Numbered from the stretch's first letter, positions 28,185 through 37,904 are shown. The stretch: 64,000 nt of DNA from JALORV01 sp963712485 (GCA_963712485.1 CAVQID010000060.1:181913-245912); one strand, 5' to 3'. Made by a program: numbers and translations. Notes: a model not told the origin generated them from the sequence alone.

Positions 28185-29900
28185 TCAGCGCTGGCCGGCG
28201 GTGTCGGCGCGCCAGCGCGTCCATCCCGGCAGGCGCCGCTCCATCACGCGCGTGAGGTGCTCGCTGGCACGCAGCCGCGTCGCTTCGTCGATCGGCGGCG
28301 CGGATACCGACACTGCCTGTGTCCGGGCGCGCGCAGGTGCGCTCACGGTCGAGGCAATCGAACGCGCGAACACCGCGTAGACGTCGGTGCGGTTGCCGGT
28401 GTTGCCGGTCGTCCGCACGTAGACCGGGATGAACACATTGCCGCTTGCGGCGAGGCCGTGGTAGTCGCCGAGGAAGTAGCCGCCGGCCTGCGGCGCCGTC
28501 GCCAGGTTGAAGGTGGGTGTCAGCCGTACTTCGGTCCAGTTCGTCGCATCGGTCGAACGCGCCAGCATCAGCTCTGTCGGCAGCGTCGCAGTATCGGCGG
28601 TGTTGCTGCGCAGGTCGTAGTAGGTGATGCCGATCGTGCCGTCGGCACGCACGCGGATCGACGGCGTGAACGCGGCGACGGTGCGCACACTGTTGACCTG
28701 CACCGGCGCGCTCCATGTCAGCCCGCCATCGCTGGAACGGGCGAGCGCGATGCCGTCGATCGTCCCGCCGCTGAAGCGCGCGTCCTGCCAGGCGACGAGC
28801 AACTGTCCGTTCGGTGCGACGGCCACTTCCGGCAGGATCGAGCCGTCGCGGATCGGTAACTGCGTGGCCGGGTCGCGCGCGCCGACCGCGAGGAGATCGG
28901 CGACCTTCACCGGACTGCTCCAGCTGCCGCCACGGTCCGTCGAACGGATCACCTGGATCGATGCCAACTGCGCATTGTTCGCGCCGGGATCGATCTGCGT
29001 GAACACATTGACGAGCGTGCCGTTGGGCAGCACGACAATCTGGTTGCCGATCGTTTGCGAGCGCACGCCAGGGTCGTAGATCACCCGGGCGGCTTCCCAC
29101 GTCATGCCGCCATCGGTGGTTCGTGCCAGCAGCGTGGGTCCGCCACCGGCGAGGGCGAGGCGGTCCCACACCGCGTAGACATAGCGCGCGTCGGTGGGGT
29201 CCGCGGTGATGGTGTTCTTGTCGTTGAAGAAATTACCGTCGCTGACGATGAGCGACGTGGTCGGGCCCCAGGTTCGACCGCCGTCACTGGAACGCGCCAC
29301 CAGCATCGCGCTGGTCGATCCGGGCTGCAGCGATGGGCCCTCGATCGCCAGCGCCATCTGGTAGACGACGCCGTCGGGTGCGAACGTCACCCACGGATCG
29401 GTGGCCCGCGCATAGTTGCCGCCGTTGCCTGCGTTGCCACCGCCACAGCGCGAAACCGGAAACGCGACACGGCTCCATGTGCTGCCGCCATCCAGACTCG
29501 CCGCGGTGACGATGCCGCTCGCGCCACCGGCCGACCAGCGGTCCTGCTGCCAGCTGGCGACGAGGTTGTTCGGATCGAGTGGATTGAGCGCCACCTGCGG
29601 CTCGACCTCGGCGTTGCGATATTCGGTGCCGCCGCCGCTCGCGCAGTTGGCGACAAACGGTGTGTCGGTGGAGAGGCGGATTTCAGCGTCGCCGATGAGT
29701 GGTGGCAACGTCACCGGCGTGACTGGCGTCTGCGGCGGGTTGATCGCCGGAGGTGGTTCGGACGGCACCGGCGGCGTGACCGGCGTCTGCGGCGGGTTGA
29801 TCGCCGGAGGCGGTGCGGACGGCGATCCGTCGCCGCCGCAGCTGCTCAGCGCCGCGCAGGCGGCCACGACGCCAATTCGAAGCAGGTGTCGGTGTGGCAT
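28185..29900 (-). CDS. BNR/Asp-box lipoprotein (sialidase-like propeller)
   Basis: 571-residue predicted lipoprotein: signal peptide ending AALSSC gives a lipobox Cys near residue 21. A Pro-rich stalk of two 19-residue repeats (PPPAINPPQTPVTP) leads to a six-bladed propeller. Asp-boxes are SLDGGSTWSR, SSDGGRTWGP, TTDGGMTWEA, STDRGGSWSS, SSDGGLTWSA and a weak STDATNWTE. The fold resembles sialidases, but I see no Arg triad that would prove sialidase activity. It is probably exposed in the periplasm or on the outer membrane and binds or cleaves glycans. Confidence 0.82.
   Translation of the reverse strand: MPHRHLLRIGVVAACAALSSCGGDGSPSAPPPAINPPQTPVTPPVPSEPPPAINPPQTPVTPVTLPPLIGDAEIRLSTDTPFVANCASGGGTEYRNAEVEPQVALNPLDPNNLVASWQQDRWSAGGASGIVTAASLDGGSTWSRVAFPVSRCGGGNAGNGGNYARATDPWVTFAPDGVVYQMALAIEGPSLQPGSTSAMLVARSSDGGRTWGPTTSLIVSDGNFFNDKNTITADPTDARYVYAVWDRLALAGGGPTLLARTTDGGMTWEAARVIYDPGVRSQTIGNQIVVLPNGTLVNVFTQIDPGANNAQLASIQVIRSTDRGGSWSSPVKVADLLAVGARDPATQLPIRDGSILPEVAVAPNGQLLVAWQDARFSGGTIDGIALARSSDGGLTWSAPVQVNSVRTVAAFTPSIRVRADGTIGITYYDLRSNTADTATLPTELMLARSTDATNWTEVRLTPTFNLATAPQAGGYFLGDYHGLAASGNVFIPVYVRTTGNTGNRTDVYAVFARSIASTVSAPARARTQAVSVSAPPIDEATRLRASEHLTRVMERRLPGWTRWRADTAGQR
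29719..29832. repeat. 57-bp tandem repeat encoding the Pro-rich stalk
   Basis: Two units of 57 bp (29719-29775 and 29776-29832), well matched over about 48 bp, inside the lipoprotein gene. The period is a multiple of three, so unit gain or loss would change stalk length without a frameshift. Confidence 0.8.
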
Positions 29901-30023
29901 AGGATGCCCCGGCAGGAAAAGCGGGAATTGTGCGCGAGGCGCGTCGAACTGGGCAGGGGCGAGCGCAGCGTCGCGTGATCGCGCGTCGTCGCATCACCGG
30001 CTTGCGGGGTGCCGCAGCGCGCG

Positions 30024-30037
30024 TTGACATGCGTCAA
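30024..30037 (+). promoter_or_regulatory. FNR/Anr box upstream of ccoI
   Basis: TTGACATGCGTCAA, a good match to TTGAT-N4-ATCAA allowing the C/G variant seen in other FNR-family sites. TAGTGT at 30059-30064 is centred about 31 bp downstream, the spacing of class II FNR activation, giving a start near 30072 and a leader of about 95 bases to ccoI. Confidence 0.8.
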
Positions 30038-30166
30038 CGGGCGCCGCGTCGACCTGCGTAGTGTGCATTCCGAGTTGCTTTCTCTCACGCGGCGCCGCAA
30101 GGGAGGGCGCATCGGGTACGCTGGCGCGGTTCCCGATACGTTTTGCGGCCGCCGCATTTTCTTTTC

Positions 30167-32650
30167 ATGCCGTCTGAACTGATTCGCAAGGCCAAGGTTG
30201 CGTCCCTGGCCGGGCTCGACGCGACTCCCTCCGCGCAGCCCGCCGAGGGGGTCTGCGACCATTGCGGCGACTCGCTCGCCGGTCTGAAGATCGTGACGCG
30301 CCAGGTTGGCGCACAGATGCGCCCGTTCTGCTGCAACGGCTGTGCGTTCATCGCGGAGCAGCTGTTCCTGGCGCAGGCCGGCGCGCGCGACCGCGAAGCG
30401 CTGAACGCAGCCATCACTCCGGGGGCCGACGCCGCGACAGTCTCGGTGCCGGCGGTGCGGACGACGCAGGCGCGCATCGAGGTCCGCGGCATGGTATGCG
30501 CAGCCTGCGGGCTGCTTATCGAACATCAGCTGCGCCGCCTGCCGGGCGTCGTGCAGGCCCACGTCGACTTCCCGGCGCAGCGGGCGTTCATCGCCTACGA
30601 CGACAAGCTCGTCTCGCGTGACGAGGTCCTGCACGAGATCAGGCGCACCGGGTACGAAACCGGAAGTGCGGCGCGCGATGTGAAGCGCAACGCCAGAGTC
30701 GAACTGCTGCGTGTGCTGATCGCGTGGCTGATGATGATGCAGGTGATGATGCTGGCGGTGCCGCTTTACTTTGCGGCGCCCGGAGATGTCTCGCCGGACA
30801 TTGAACAGCTGATGCGCATTGCCAGCCTGATCCTGACGCTGCCGGTGATCCTGTTCTCCGCGCAGCCGCTGTACCGCGCCGCGTGGAGCCAGGTGCGCAT
30901 CGGCAGCATCGGCATGGATGTGCCGGTGGTGCTGGGCATCGGCGCAGCGTTTGGCGCCAGCGCGTTCGCGACGTTGATGGCCCGCGGCCACGTGTACTTC
31001 GACTCCGTGACGATGTTCGTTGCGCTGGTCCTGGGCACGCGCTGGCTGCTCGCGCGCGGGCTGGCCTCGGCCCGCGAGCACATCGAAACCGCGCGCCGAC
31101 AGTCGACGCTCAGTGCGCAGCGGTTGGTGGCGTTTCCGTCATCGCTGGCGACGGAAACGATCGGCGCTGAGCGCCTGCGCGTCGGCGATCGCGTACTGGT
31201 GCCACCCGGCGAAACCATTCCTGCGGATGGCGTGGTGGTGCATGGACGCTCGAGCTGCTCGCAGGCGTGGCTCACCGGCGAGTCCACACCCATCGAGAAG
31301 GCGGCGGGCGCCCCCGTACTCGCCGGATCGGTCAACCTCGACCAGCCCATGGTCGTGGAAGTTACGCGGCGCGGTGAAGCGACGTCGCTCGCCGCGCTGC
31401 AGCGCCTGGTCGACGAAGCCGGACGCGACCGACCCAGAGTCGTCGAGTTCGCCAACCGCATTGCGGTTTATTTCCTCTGGGCGGTGCTCGGCATTACGGT
31501 GCTGACCGTCGCCGGCTGGTGGATCGTCGATCCGGCGCAGGCGCTGCCGAACGCGATTGCCGTGCTGGTCGCGACGTGCCCGTGTGCGCTGTCGCTGGCG
31601 GCGCCTGCGGCGTTTTCCGCCGCGCAGTCGGCGCTGGCGCAACGGCGCGTCCTGCTGGCGCGCACCGCGGCACTCGAAATGCTGGCCGAGGTCGACATCC
31701 TGGCGTGTGACAAGACCGGCACGCTGACCAGTGGCGATCCGGCACTGCTGAAACAGCTGTTGCTGCGCGACGTCGATCCGGAGCGGATGTTGGCGATCGC
31801 GGCCGCCATGGAGACGATGTCGACGCACCCGTACGCGCGCGCCCTGCTGCATGCTGCGCAGTCACTTCCGGTCGCGCTGCCCGCCGTGACCGAGGGACGG
31901 GTCGAAGCATCGGCCGGCATCGAGGCGACGATCGGGCAGCAGCGTTATCGCCTCGGCAAGATCGATTTCGCGCTGACGGAGAAGCTGTCCCCACAGCGAG
32001 GCGGCGTATCGGCGGTGGTGGCCAACGAGGGCCTGGCGACGTCGAGCTATATCGTGCTGGCCGACGAGGCCGGGGCGCTGGTGGTGTTCGCCTTCGGCGA
32101 GCGGCTGCGCGACGACGCTCCGGCACTCGTCGATGCGGCGGCGGACCGCGGTGTCGAGGTTGTCGTGCTCTCCGGTGACCGACGTGAACCCGTGCAGGCC
32201 GTGGCGAAAGCGCTGGGCATCGAGCGCGCACTGGCGCACCAGACGCCGGACAGCAAGCGCAGCTGGGTGGCGGGACAGCAAAGTGCAGGTCACCGCGTCG
32301 CGATGTTGGGCGACGGGCTGAACGATGCACCGGTGATCGCGCAGGCCGACGTCTCGATGGCACTTGCCGGCGGTTCGATGCTGGCGCAGGCCCGTGCCGA
32401 CTTCATCGTGCTCAATTCTCGGCTCGCCGATGTCCAGTACGCGCTGGCGGCTGCCCATCGCGCGCGGCGCATCGTTCGGCAGAATCTCGTCTGGGCATTC
32501 GTCTACAACGTCGTGATCATCCCGCTGGCCGCCTTCGGGTTTGTCTCGCCGGCGGTGGCGGCGGCCGGCATGGCGGCCAGCTCACTTGCGGTGATCGCCA
32601 ATGCGCTGCGCGCCAAGAACGTATCGACAGGCGGTGCGCGCGCACGCTGA
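30167..32650 (+). CDS. ccoI: Cu-transporting P1B-ATPase for cbb3 oxidase assembly
   Basis: 827-residue heavy-metal P-type ATPase of the CcoI/FixI type, which supplies copper for the CuB centre of cbb3 oxidase. The N-terminus has two Cys clusters (CDHCG, FCCNGCAF), then an HMA domain with GMVCAACG. The membrane motif is CPC (VATCPCALSL). The catalytic core shows TGES, DKTGTLT with the phosphorylated Asp, STHPYAR and MLGDGLNDAP. It is followed 7 bp later by ccoS. I start at the ATG at 30167; an earlier ATG (30143) lies 8 codons upstream. The FNR box upstream fits oxygen control. Confidence 0.95.
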   Translation: MPSELIRKAKVASLAGLDATPSAQPAEGVCDHCGDSLAGLKIVTRQVGAQMRPFCCNGCAFIAEQLFLAQAGARDREALNAAITPGADAATVSVPAVRTTQARIEVRGMVCAACGLLIEHQLRRLPGVVQAHVDFPAQRAFIAYDDKLVSRDEVLHEIRRTGYETGSAARDVKRNARVELLRVLIAWLMMMQVMMLAVPLYFAAPGDVSPDIEQLMRIASLILTLPVILFSAQPLYRAAWSQVRIGSIGMDVPVVLGIGAAFGASAFATLMARGHVYFDSVTMFVALVLGTRWLLARGLASAREHIETARRQSTLSAQRLVAFPSSLATETIGAERLRVGDRVLVPPGETIPADGVVVHGRSSCSQAWLTGESTPIEKAAGAPVLAGSVNLDQPMVVEVTRRGEATSLAALQRLVDEAGRDRPRVVEFANRIAVYFLWAVLGITVLTVAGWWIVDPAQALPNAIAVLVATCPCALSLAAPAAFSAAQSALAQRRVLLARTAALEMLAEVDILACDKTGTLTSGDPALLKQLLLRDVDPERMLAIAAAMETMSTHPYARALLHAAQSLPVALPAVTEGRVEASAGIEATIGQQRYRLGKIDFALTEKLSPQRGGVSAVVANEGLATSSYIVLADEAGALVVFAFGERLRDDAPALVDAAADRGVEVVVLSGDRREPVQAVAKALGIERALAHQTPDSKRSWVAGQQSAGHRVAMLGDGLNDAPVIAQADVSMALAGGSMLAQARADFIVLNSRLADVQYALAAAHRARRIVRQNLVWAFVYNVVIIPLAAFGFVSPAVAAAGMAASSLAVIANALRAKNVSTGGARAR

Positions 32651-32657
32651 ACCACGC

Positions 32658-32831
32658 ATGGAGTCGCTTTATCTGCTGATCCCGCTGTCCGTGCTGCTGG
32701 CGCTGGCGATCGCGGGCATCCTCGTCTGGGCGGTGATTTCCGGTCAGTTCGAGCGCCTTGATGACGCCGGCGCGCGCATCCTGCGCGATGAACCCGACCC
32801 CGACGCCGATGGCAGCGACGAGCTACCCTGA
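32658..32831 (+). CDS. ccoS: cbb3 oxidase maturation protein CcoS
   Basis: 57-residue single-helix membrane protein (MESLYLLIPLSVLLALAIAG and on) with a conserved ISGQFERLDDAGARIL after the helix and an acidic tail. CcoS is needed to insert haem and CuB into cbb3 oxidase. It lies directly after ccoI, the normal arrangement, and ahead of the ccoN promoter region. Confidence 0.95.
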   Translation: MESLYLLIPLSVLLALAIAGILVWAVISGQFERLDDAGARILRDEPDPDADGSDELP

Positions 32832-32945
32832 CCGGGCTGACTGCCGCCGGCTTTGCCGCGCGCACCGGCTTGGAAGTACACGGTCGCGGCTGGACACGCC
32901 CGAGCCGCGCGACATTCGATAGCGCTTCCAGGAGGTGGTTCCGCT

Positions 32946-32967
32946 GCGATTGACTTGCGTCAATCGC
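32946..32967 (+). promoter_or_regulatory. FNR/Anr box upstream of ccoN
   Basis: Perfect inverted repeat with 9-bp arms around TTGC; the core is TTGACTTGCGTCAA at 32950-32963. TACCAT at 32986-32991, centred 32 bp downstream, is a suitable -10 box. Transcription would start near 32998, about 125 bp before ccoN. Strongest of the three FNR-type sites in this window. Confidence 0.85.
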
Positions 32968-33122
32968 GGCGCAGCAGCGGGTTTTTACCATTCCGTCCGG
33001 GTATCGGAGCACGGTCGCCACGGGGGCCGGGCAGTCAAAAGAACCGCAGAGAACCCATTCCACGCCGACCCGCGCATGCGCCAATCCGCGGGGTCGCCAC
33101 CGGTCTCTCGCACGAGGAACAC

Positions 33123-34556
33123 ATGAACTCAGCCGTCACTACGGGCACCTACAACTACAAGGTCGTACGGCAATTCGCCGTGATGACGGTGGTGTGGGGC
33201 ATCGTCGGCATGCTGGTCGGCGTGATCATTGCCGCCCAGATGGCGTGGCCGGAACTCAATTTCGGGATTCCGTGGTTCAGCTTCGGTCGGCTGCGTCCGC
33301 TGCATACCAACGCGGTCATCTTCGCGTTCGGCGGCTGCGCGCTCTTCGCGACCAGCTATTACGTCGTGCAGCGCACTTCCCAGGCGCGCCTGTGGGGCGG
33401 CCCGCTGGTGGCCTTTACCTTTTGGGGCTGGCAGCTCGTCATCGTCGCTGCGGCAATCACGCTGCCGCTGGGTATCACGACTTCCAAGGAGTATGCGGAG
33501 CTCGAGTGGCCGATCGACATCCTGATCACGCTGGTCTGGGTGTCCTACGCGCTGGTGTTCTTCGGCACCATCGTGATGCGCAAGGTCAAGCACATCTATG
33601 TAGCGAACTGGTTCTACGGCGCGTTCATCATCACCGTCGCGGTGCTGCACCTCGTCAACAGCGCCGCGGTGCCGGCCAGCCTGTGGAAGTCGTACTCGGC
33701 CTACTCGGGCGCGACGGATGCGATGGTGCAGTGGTGGTACGGCCACAACGCGGTCGGCTTCTTCCTGACTGCGGGGTTCCTCGGAATCATGTACTACTTC
33801 GTGCCGAAGGCTGCGGGCCGACCGATGTTTTCGTACCGGCTGTCGGTCGTGCACTTCTGGGCACTCATCTTCACCTACATGTGGGCCGGTCCGCACCACC
33901 TGCACTACACCGCGCTACCCGACTGGGCGCAGACGTTGGGCATGATCTTTTCGCTGATCCTGCTTGCCCCGAGCTGGGGCGGCATGATCAACGGCATCAT
34001 GACGCTGTCGGGTGCGTGGCACAAACTGCGCGACGACCCGATCCTCAAGTTCCTGATCGTCTCACTGTCGTTCTACGGCATGTCGACCTTCGAGGGGCCG
34101 ATGATGTCGATCAAGACGGTCAACGCGCTGAGTCACTACACGGACTGGACGATCGGCCACGTGCACTCGGGCGCGCTCGGCTGGGTCGGCCTGATCTCGA
34201 TCGGCGCTATCTACTACTTGCTGCCGCGCCTTTACGGCCGCACCGAGATGGCGAGCATGCGCATGGTGACCGCGCATTTCTGGATCGCGACGATCGGCAT
34301 CGTCGTCTACATCGCCGCCATGTGGATCGCCGGCGTCATGCAGGGGCTGATGTGGCGCGCGGTCAATGATGATGGCACGCTCACCTACACGTTCATCGAG
34401 AGCGTGAAGTCGACGTACCCGTTCTACGTGATCCGCCTGCTCGGCGGGGTGATGTACCTAGCCGGCATGTTCCTGATGGCATGGAACATGATGAAGACGA
34501 TCGCCGTCGGGAAGTCGGTCGACGCGCCGATCCCGGCCGCCGTCGCGCACGCCTGA
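33123..34556 (+). CDS. ccoN: cbb3-type cytochrome c oxidase subunit I
   Basis: 477-residue catalytic subunit with about 12 helices. Haem b and CuB ligands are visible: HTNAVIFAFGG, WWYGHNAVGFFLTAG, AGPHHLHYTALPDW, and the late HVHSGALGWVG. It reduces oxygen to water with high affinity and conserves energy under microaerobic conditions in the inner membrane. The ATG at 33123 follows a GAGGA site. First gene of ccoNOQP, preceded by the FNR box. Confidence 0.97.
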   Translation: MNSAVTTGTYNYKVVRQFAVMTVVWGIVGMLVGVIIAAQMAWPELNFGIPWFSFGRLRPLHTNAVIFAFGGCALFATSYYVVQRTSQARLWGGPLVAFTFWGWQLVIVAAAITLPLGITTSKEYAELEWPIDILITLVWVSYALVFFGTIVMRKVKHIYVANWFYGAFIITVAVLHLVNSAAVPASLWKSYSAYSGATDAMVQWWYGHNAVGFFLTAGFLGIMYYFVPKAAGRPMFSYRLSVVHFWALIFTYMWAGPHHLHYTALPDWAQTLGMIFSLILLAPSWGGMINGIMTLSGAWHKLRDDPILKFLIVSLSFYGMSTFEGPMMSIKTVNALSHYTDWTIGHVHSGALGWVGLISIGAIYYLLPRLYGRTEMASMRMVTAHFWIATIGIVVYIAAMWIAGVMQGLMWRAVNDDGTLTYTFIESVKSTYPFYVIRLLGGVMYLAGMFLMAWNMMKTIAVGKSVDAPIPAAVAHA

Positions 34557-34587
34557 CGCCGCCCGCAGTGGACCCAGAGGAATTCCA

Positions 34588-35202
34588 ATGAAACTCACGC
34601 ATGACAAGATCGAGCAGAGCGTGCCGCTGCTGATCGTCCTCGTCATCCTAATCATTGCCGTCGGCGGTCTGGTCGAGATCGTGCCGCTGTACTTCCAGCG
34701 CGACGTCACCCAGCCGGTCAAGGGACTCAAGCCCTACGAACCGCTGCGCCTGGTCGGCCGCGACATCTATGTCCGCGAGGGTTGCTACAACTGCCACTCG
34801 CAGATGATCCGGCCGTTCCGCGCCGAAACGCTGCGTTATGGCCACTACTCGGTGGCCGGCGAGTTCGTTTACGACCACCCGTTCCAATGGGGCAGCAAGC
34901 GCACCGGGCCGGATCTGGCCCGTGTTGGCGCGCGCTACTCCGACGACTGGCATCGCATCCACTTCAACAACCCGCGCGACGTCGTGCCGGAATCCAACAT
35001 GCCGGCCTATCCGTGGTTCGAGAAGACCAAGCTCGAAGGCACGGACATCCAGGCGCGGATGAAGGCGCTGCGGACCGTGGGCGTGCCCTATACCGACGAG
35101 CAGATCGCCAAGGCGCCGGAAGCGCTGAAGGGCAAGACCGAACTCGACGCGGTGATCGCGTACCTGCAGGGAATGGGCGTCGAACTCAAGGGCATGCGCT
35201 GA
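34588..35202 (+). CDS. ccoO: cbb3-type cytochrome c oxidase subunit II
   Basis: 204-residue membrane-anchored monohaem cytochrome c. One N-terminal helix (VPLLIVLVILIIAVGGLVEI) is followed by the haem c motif CYNCH within EGCYNCHSQMIRPFRAET. A later Met (PESNMPAYPWF) fits as the axial ligand. It passes electrons from CcoP to CcoN. It lies 31 bp downstream of ccoN with a GAGGAAT ribosome site. Confidence 0.97.
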   Translation: MKLTHDKIEQSVPLLIVLVILIIAVGGLVEIVPLYFQRDVTQPVKGLKPYEPLRLVGRDIYVREGCYNCHSQMIRPFRAETLRYGHYSVAGEFVYDHPFQWGSKRTGPDLARVGARYSDDWHRIHFNNPRDVVPESNMPAYPWFEKTKLEGTDIQARMKALRTVGVPYTDEQIAKAPEALKGKTELDAVIAYLQGMGVELKGMR

Positions 35203-35210
35203 GTCCCGCC

Positions 35211-35387
35211 ATGGACCTGAATGACGCGCGTGCCGTGCTGACCCTGCTGGGTTTTATCGGCTTCATCGCCATCGTGGCGTGGGCTTACAGCAAGAGGGCA
35301 CGGAAGGGATTCAAGGAAGCATCCGAGTTGCCATTTGCCGACGAAGAGGAAGCAAAGCGCAGCGGAGAACAGGGGAAGACGAGATGA
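35211..35387 (+). CDS. ccoQ: cbb3 oxidase subunit IV CcoQ
   Basis: 58-residue single-helix protein (VLTLLGFIGFIAIVAWAYSK) with a basic then acidic tail (SELPFADEEE), the standard CcoQ layout; it stabilises the oxidase complex. It starts 8 bp after ccoO, and its stop overlaps the ccoP start in an ATGA, showing coupling. Confidence 0.93.
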   Translation: MDLNDARAVLTLLGFIGFIAIVAWAYSKRARKGFKEASELPFADEEEAKRSGEQGKTR

Positions 35388-36364
35388 GCGACATCGGGGC
35401 GAGCCAGTTTTACAGCGCCTTCTGGGACTACTACATCGCGATCATCTCGATCGTGTCGGTGGTCGGCTGCGCGGTGTTTCTGTGGCTGCAGAGCCGCCGC
35501 ACGGTCAAGGCGCAGCTCAATGCCAAGGGCGAGATCCTGACGACCGGCCACATCTGGGACGGAGACCTGCAGGAGTTCCACAACCCGATGCCGCGGTGGT
35601 GGATCTGGCTCTTTTACATCACCGTCCTGTTCTCGATCGTCTATTTGATCCTTTACCCGGGCCTCGGAACGCAGTGGAAGGGCGTGCTGAACTGGACGCA
35701 GGTCGGGCAGTACCAGGGCGAGGTGAAGACGGCCGATGCGAAATTCGGGCCGATCTTTGCGGCCTACGCTGCGCAGCCGATCGAACAGGTCGCCGGCGAT
35801 GCGCGGGCCAGGCAGATGGGCGAACGCATCTTCCTCAACAACTGTGCGCAATGCCACGGCTCGGATGCACGCGGCTCGCGCGGTTTCCCGAACCTGGCCG
35901 ATGGCGACTGGCTTTATGGCGGTGCGCCGGCGACGATCGCGGCGACCGTGACCGAGGGCCGCAACGGCGTGATGCCGCCGATGGGTGCGGCGGTTGGCGG
36001 CAAAGCTGACGTCGAGGACGTGGCGAACCACGTTCTTTCGCTTTCCGATTCGGCCCATGACGGCGTCAAGTCGGCCCGCGGCAAGGCGAAGTTCGACACC
36101 GTGTGCGCGGCCTGCCACGGAGCGGATGCGAAGGGCAACCCTGCGATCGGTGCGCCCAACCTGACCGACAAGGTCTGGCTTTACGGCGGCAGCGTCGCGA
36201 CGATCTCGGACACCGTCAACGCCGGGCGCAACAACGTGATGCCGAGCTTCAAGAAAATCCTGACCGGACCCGAAATCCACCTGGTCGCCGCCTATGTCTG
36301 GTCGATATCGAATAGTGGCGCCAAAACGGGCGCAGCCGCTCCGGCTGCCAGTCCGGGGAAGTAG
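35384..36364 (+). CDS. ccoP: cbb3-type oxidase dihaem subunit III
   Basis: 326-residue dihaem cytochrome c. Two N-terminal hydrophobic stretches (about 15-35 and 60-80) are followed by two haem c domains with CAQCH and CAACH motifs, and Met ligands in GVMPPMG and NNVMPSF. It is the electron entry point of the complex. The ATG at 35384 overlaps the ccoQ stop. The C-terminus is an Ala/Pro-rich tail. A stable hairpin follows the stop. Confidence 0.96.
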   Translation: MSDIGASQFYSAFWDYYIAIISIVSVVGCAVFLWLQSRRTVKAQLNAKGEILTTGHIWDGDLQEFHNPMPRWWIWLFYITVLFSIVYLILYPGLGTQWKGVLNWTQVGQYQGEVKTADAKFGPIFAAYAAQPIEQVAGDARARQMGERIFLNNCAQCHGSDARGSRGFPNLADGDWLYGGAPATIAATVTEGRNGVMPPMGAAVGGKADVEDVANHVLSLSDSAHDGVKSARGKAKFDTVCAACHGADAKGNPAIGAPNLTDKVWLYGGSVATISDTVNAGRNNVMPSFKKILTGPEIHLVAAYVWSISNSGAKTGAAAPAASPGK

Positions 36365-36379
36365 CAGCTGAGCACGCAC

Positions 36380-36407
36380 AGCGGCACTTCCCTCGCGAAG
36401 TGCCGCT
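36380..36407 (+). terminator. hairpin between ccoP and ccoG
   Basis: Perfect 11-bp stem (AGCGGCACTTC / GAAGTGCCGCT) with a 6-base loop, followed by TTGCATTTT. The T-run is interrupted, so it is probably a partial terminator or an mRNA stabiliser that sets ccoG-fixH levels below ccoNOQP. Confidence 0.65.
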
Positions 36408-36431
36408 TTGCATTTTGTGGGACATGACATC

Positions 36432-37904
36432 ATGCAAGACGCGGTCGAGGTCAAGCGCCCGGGTCCTGATTCCTCGGTGGCGGCACGCGTCGTCAATGTC
36501 GAGCCGCGCGAGATCGAACTGCAGCTTTACGCGAAGCGCGAGGAGATCTACCCGCGCCAGCGCGTCGGCGACTCTCTGGGCTACTTTCAGAAGTGGCGCT
36601 GGGCGACGGTGTGGGCGACGCAGATCGTCTTCTACGGCTTGCCGTGGCTGCAGTGGAACGGTCGCCAGGCGCTGCTCTTCGACATGGCGGCCCGCAAGTT
36701 CTACATCTTCGGCTTGGTGCTGTGGCCTCAGGACATCATCTACCTGACCGCGATACTGATCATCGCCGCACTGTCGCTGTTTCTGTTCACGGCGATCGGT
36801 GGACGGCTGTGGTGCGGCTATGCCTGCCCGCAGACGGTCTATACCGAAATCTTCCTGTGGATCGAGCGCCATATCGAGGGTGATCGTGCCAAGCGCATGC
36901 GGCTCGACAAGGAGCCGATGTCGGCGCGCAAGACTGCATTGAAGATGGCCAAGCACGGGGCCTGGATCGCAGTGGCACTGTGGACGGGGTTCACGTTCGT
37001 CGGCTACTTCACGCCGATCCGCGCGTTGACGGTCGAGGTGGCGACATTCGCCGCCGGCGGCTGGTCGCTCTTCTGGATCCTTTTCTACGCGTTCGCCACC
37101 TACGGCAATGCAGGCTGGATGCGTGAACAGGTGTGCAAGTACATGTGCCCGTATGCGCGCTTTCAGAGTGCGATGTTCGATCCGGACACGCTGATCGTCA
37201 CCTATGACCGCGAACGCGGTGAACCTCGCGGCGCCGGCAGCAAGAAGTCGCCGCGCGCGGAACAGGGCCTCGGCGACTGTGTCGAATGCAAACTCTGCGT
37301 GCAGGTCTGCCCGACCGGCATCGACATCCGTAACGGGCTGCAATACGAATGCATCGGCTGCGCCGAGTGCATCGACGCCTGCAATTACGTCATGGGCAAG
37401 GTCGGGTTGCCGAAGGGTCTGATCCGCTATTCGACCGAGCGGGCCCTCACCGAGCACTACACCGCGAAAGGCATCTGGGGCCACATACTGCGGCCGCGCG
37501 TTCTGGTCTACAGCGCAGTCCTCGTGGCGGTGACCGTCGCGTTGTTCGTCGCCGTCGCGGTCCGTGTGCCGCTGAAGGTCGACGTGATTCGCGATCGCGG
37601 TGCGCTGGCGCGCGAGGTGGAGGACGGGCGCATCGAAAATACCTACCGATTGCAGGTGATGAATACCAGCGAGAAGGGCCAGGCCTACGCGCTCAGCGCA
37701 AGCGGTCTTCCCGGACTCGAGCTCGCGTCCGAACCGACCTTCGAACTGCCCGGTGCGTCGACGCGCTCGGTTCTTGTGCGCTTGCGCGCGCGTCCGGAAG
37801 ACATTCCGCCCGGCTCGACCAAGGTGATGATCGGGGTGAAGTCGCTCGATGATCCCCGAGTCGCGATCGAGGAGAAGACTGTTTTTCTCGGACTGAAGCG
37901 ATGA
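36432..37904 (+). CDS. ccoG: cytochrome c oxidase accessory protein CcoG
   Basis: 490-residue membrane iron-sulfur protein of the CcoG/RdxA/FixG family, a Cu(II) reductase linked to copper supply for cbb3 oxidase. Several membrane helices surround CGYACPQT and KYMCPYARFQ. Two 4Fe-4S motifs follow (CVECKLCVQVCP and CIGCAECIDACN), then a C-terminal Ig-like periplasmic domain. It starts 25 bp after the hairpin and overlaps fixH by ATGA at its end. Confidence 0.95.
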   Translation: MQDAVEVKRPGPDSSVAARVVNVEPREIELQLYAKREEIYPRQRVGDSLGYFQKWRWATVWATQIVFYGLPWLQWNGRQALLFDMAARKFYIFGLVLWPQDIIYLTAILIIAALSLFLFTAIGGRLWCGYACPQTVYTEIFLWIERHIEGDRAKRMRLDKEPMSARKTALKMAKHGAWIAVALWTGFTFVGYFTPIRALTVEVATFAAGGWSLFWILFYAFATYGNAGWMREQVCKYMCPYARFQSAMFDPDTLIVTYDRERGEPRGAGSKKSPRAEQGLGDCVECKLCVQVCPTGIDIRNGLQYECIGCAECIDACNYVMGKVGLPKGLIRYSTERALTEHYTAKGIWGHILRPRVLVYSAVLVAVTVALFVAVAVRVPLKVDVIRDRGALAREVEDGRIENTYRLQVMNTSEKGQAYALSASGLPGLELASEPTFELPGASTRSVLVRLRARPEDIPPGSTKVMIGVKSLDDPRVAIEEKTVFLGLKR

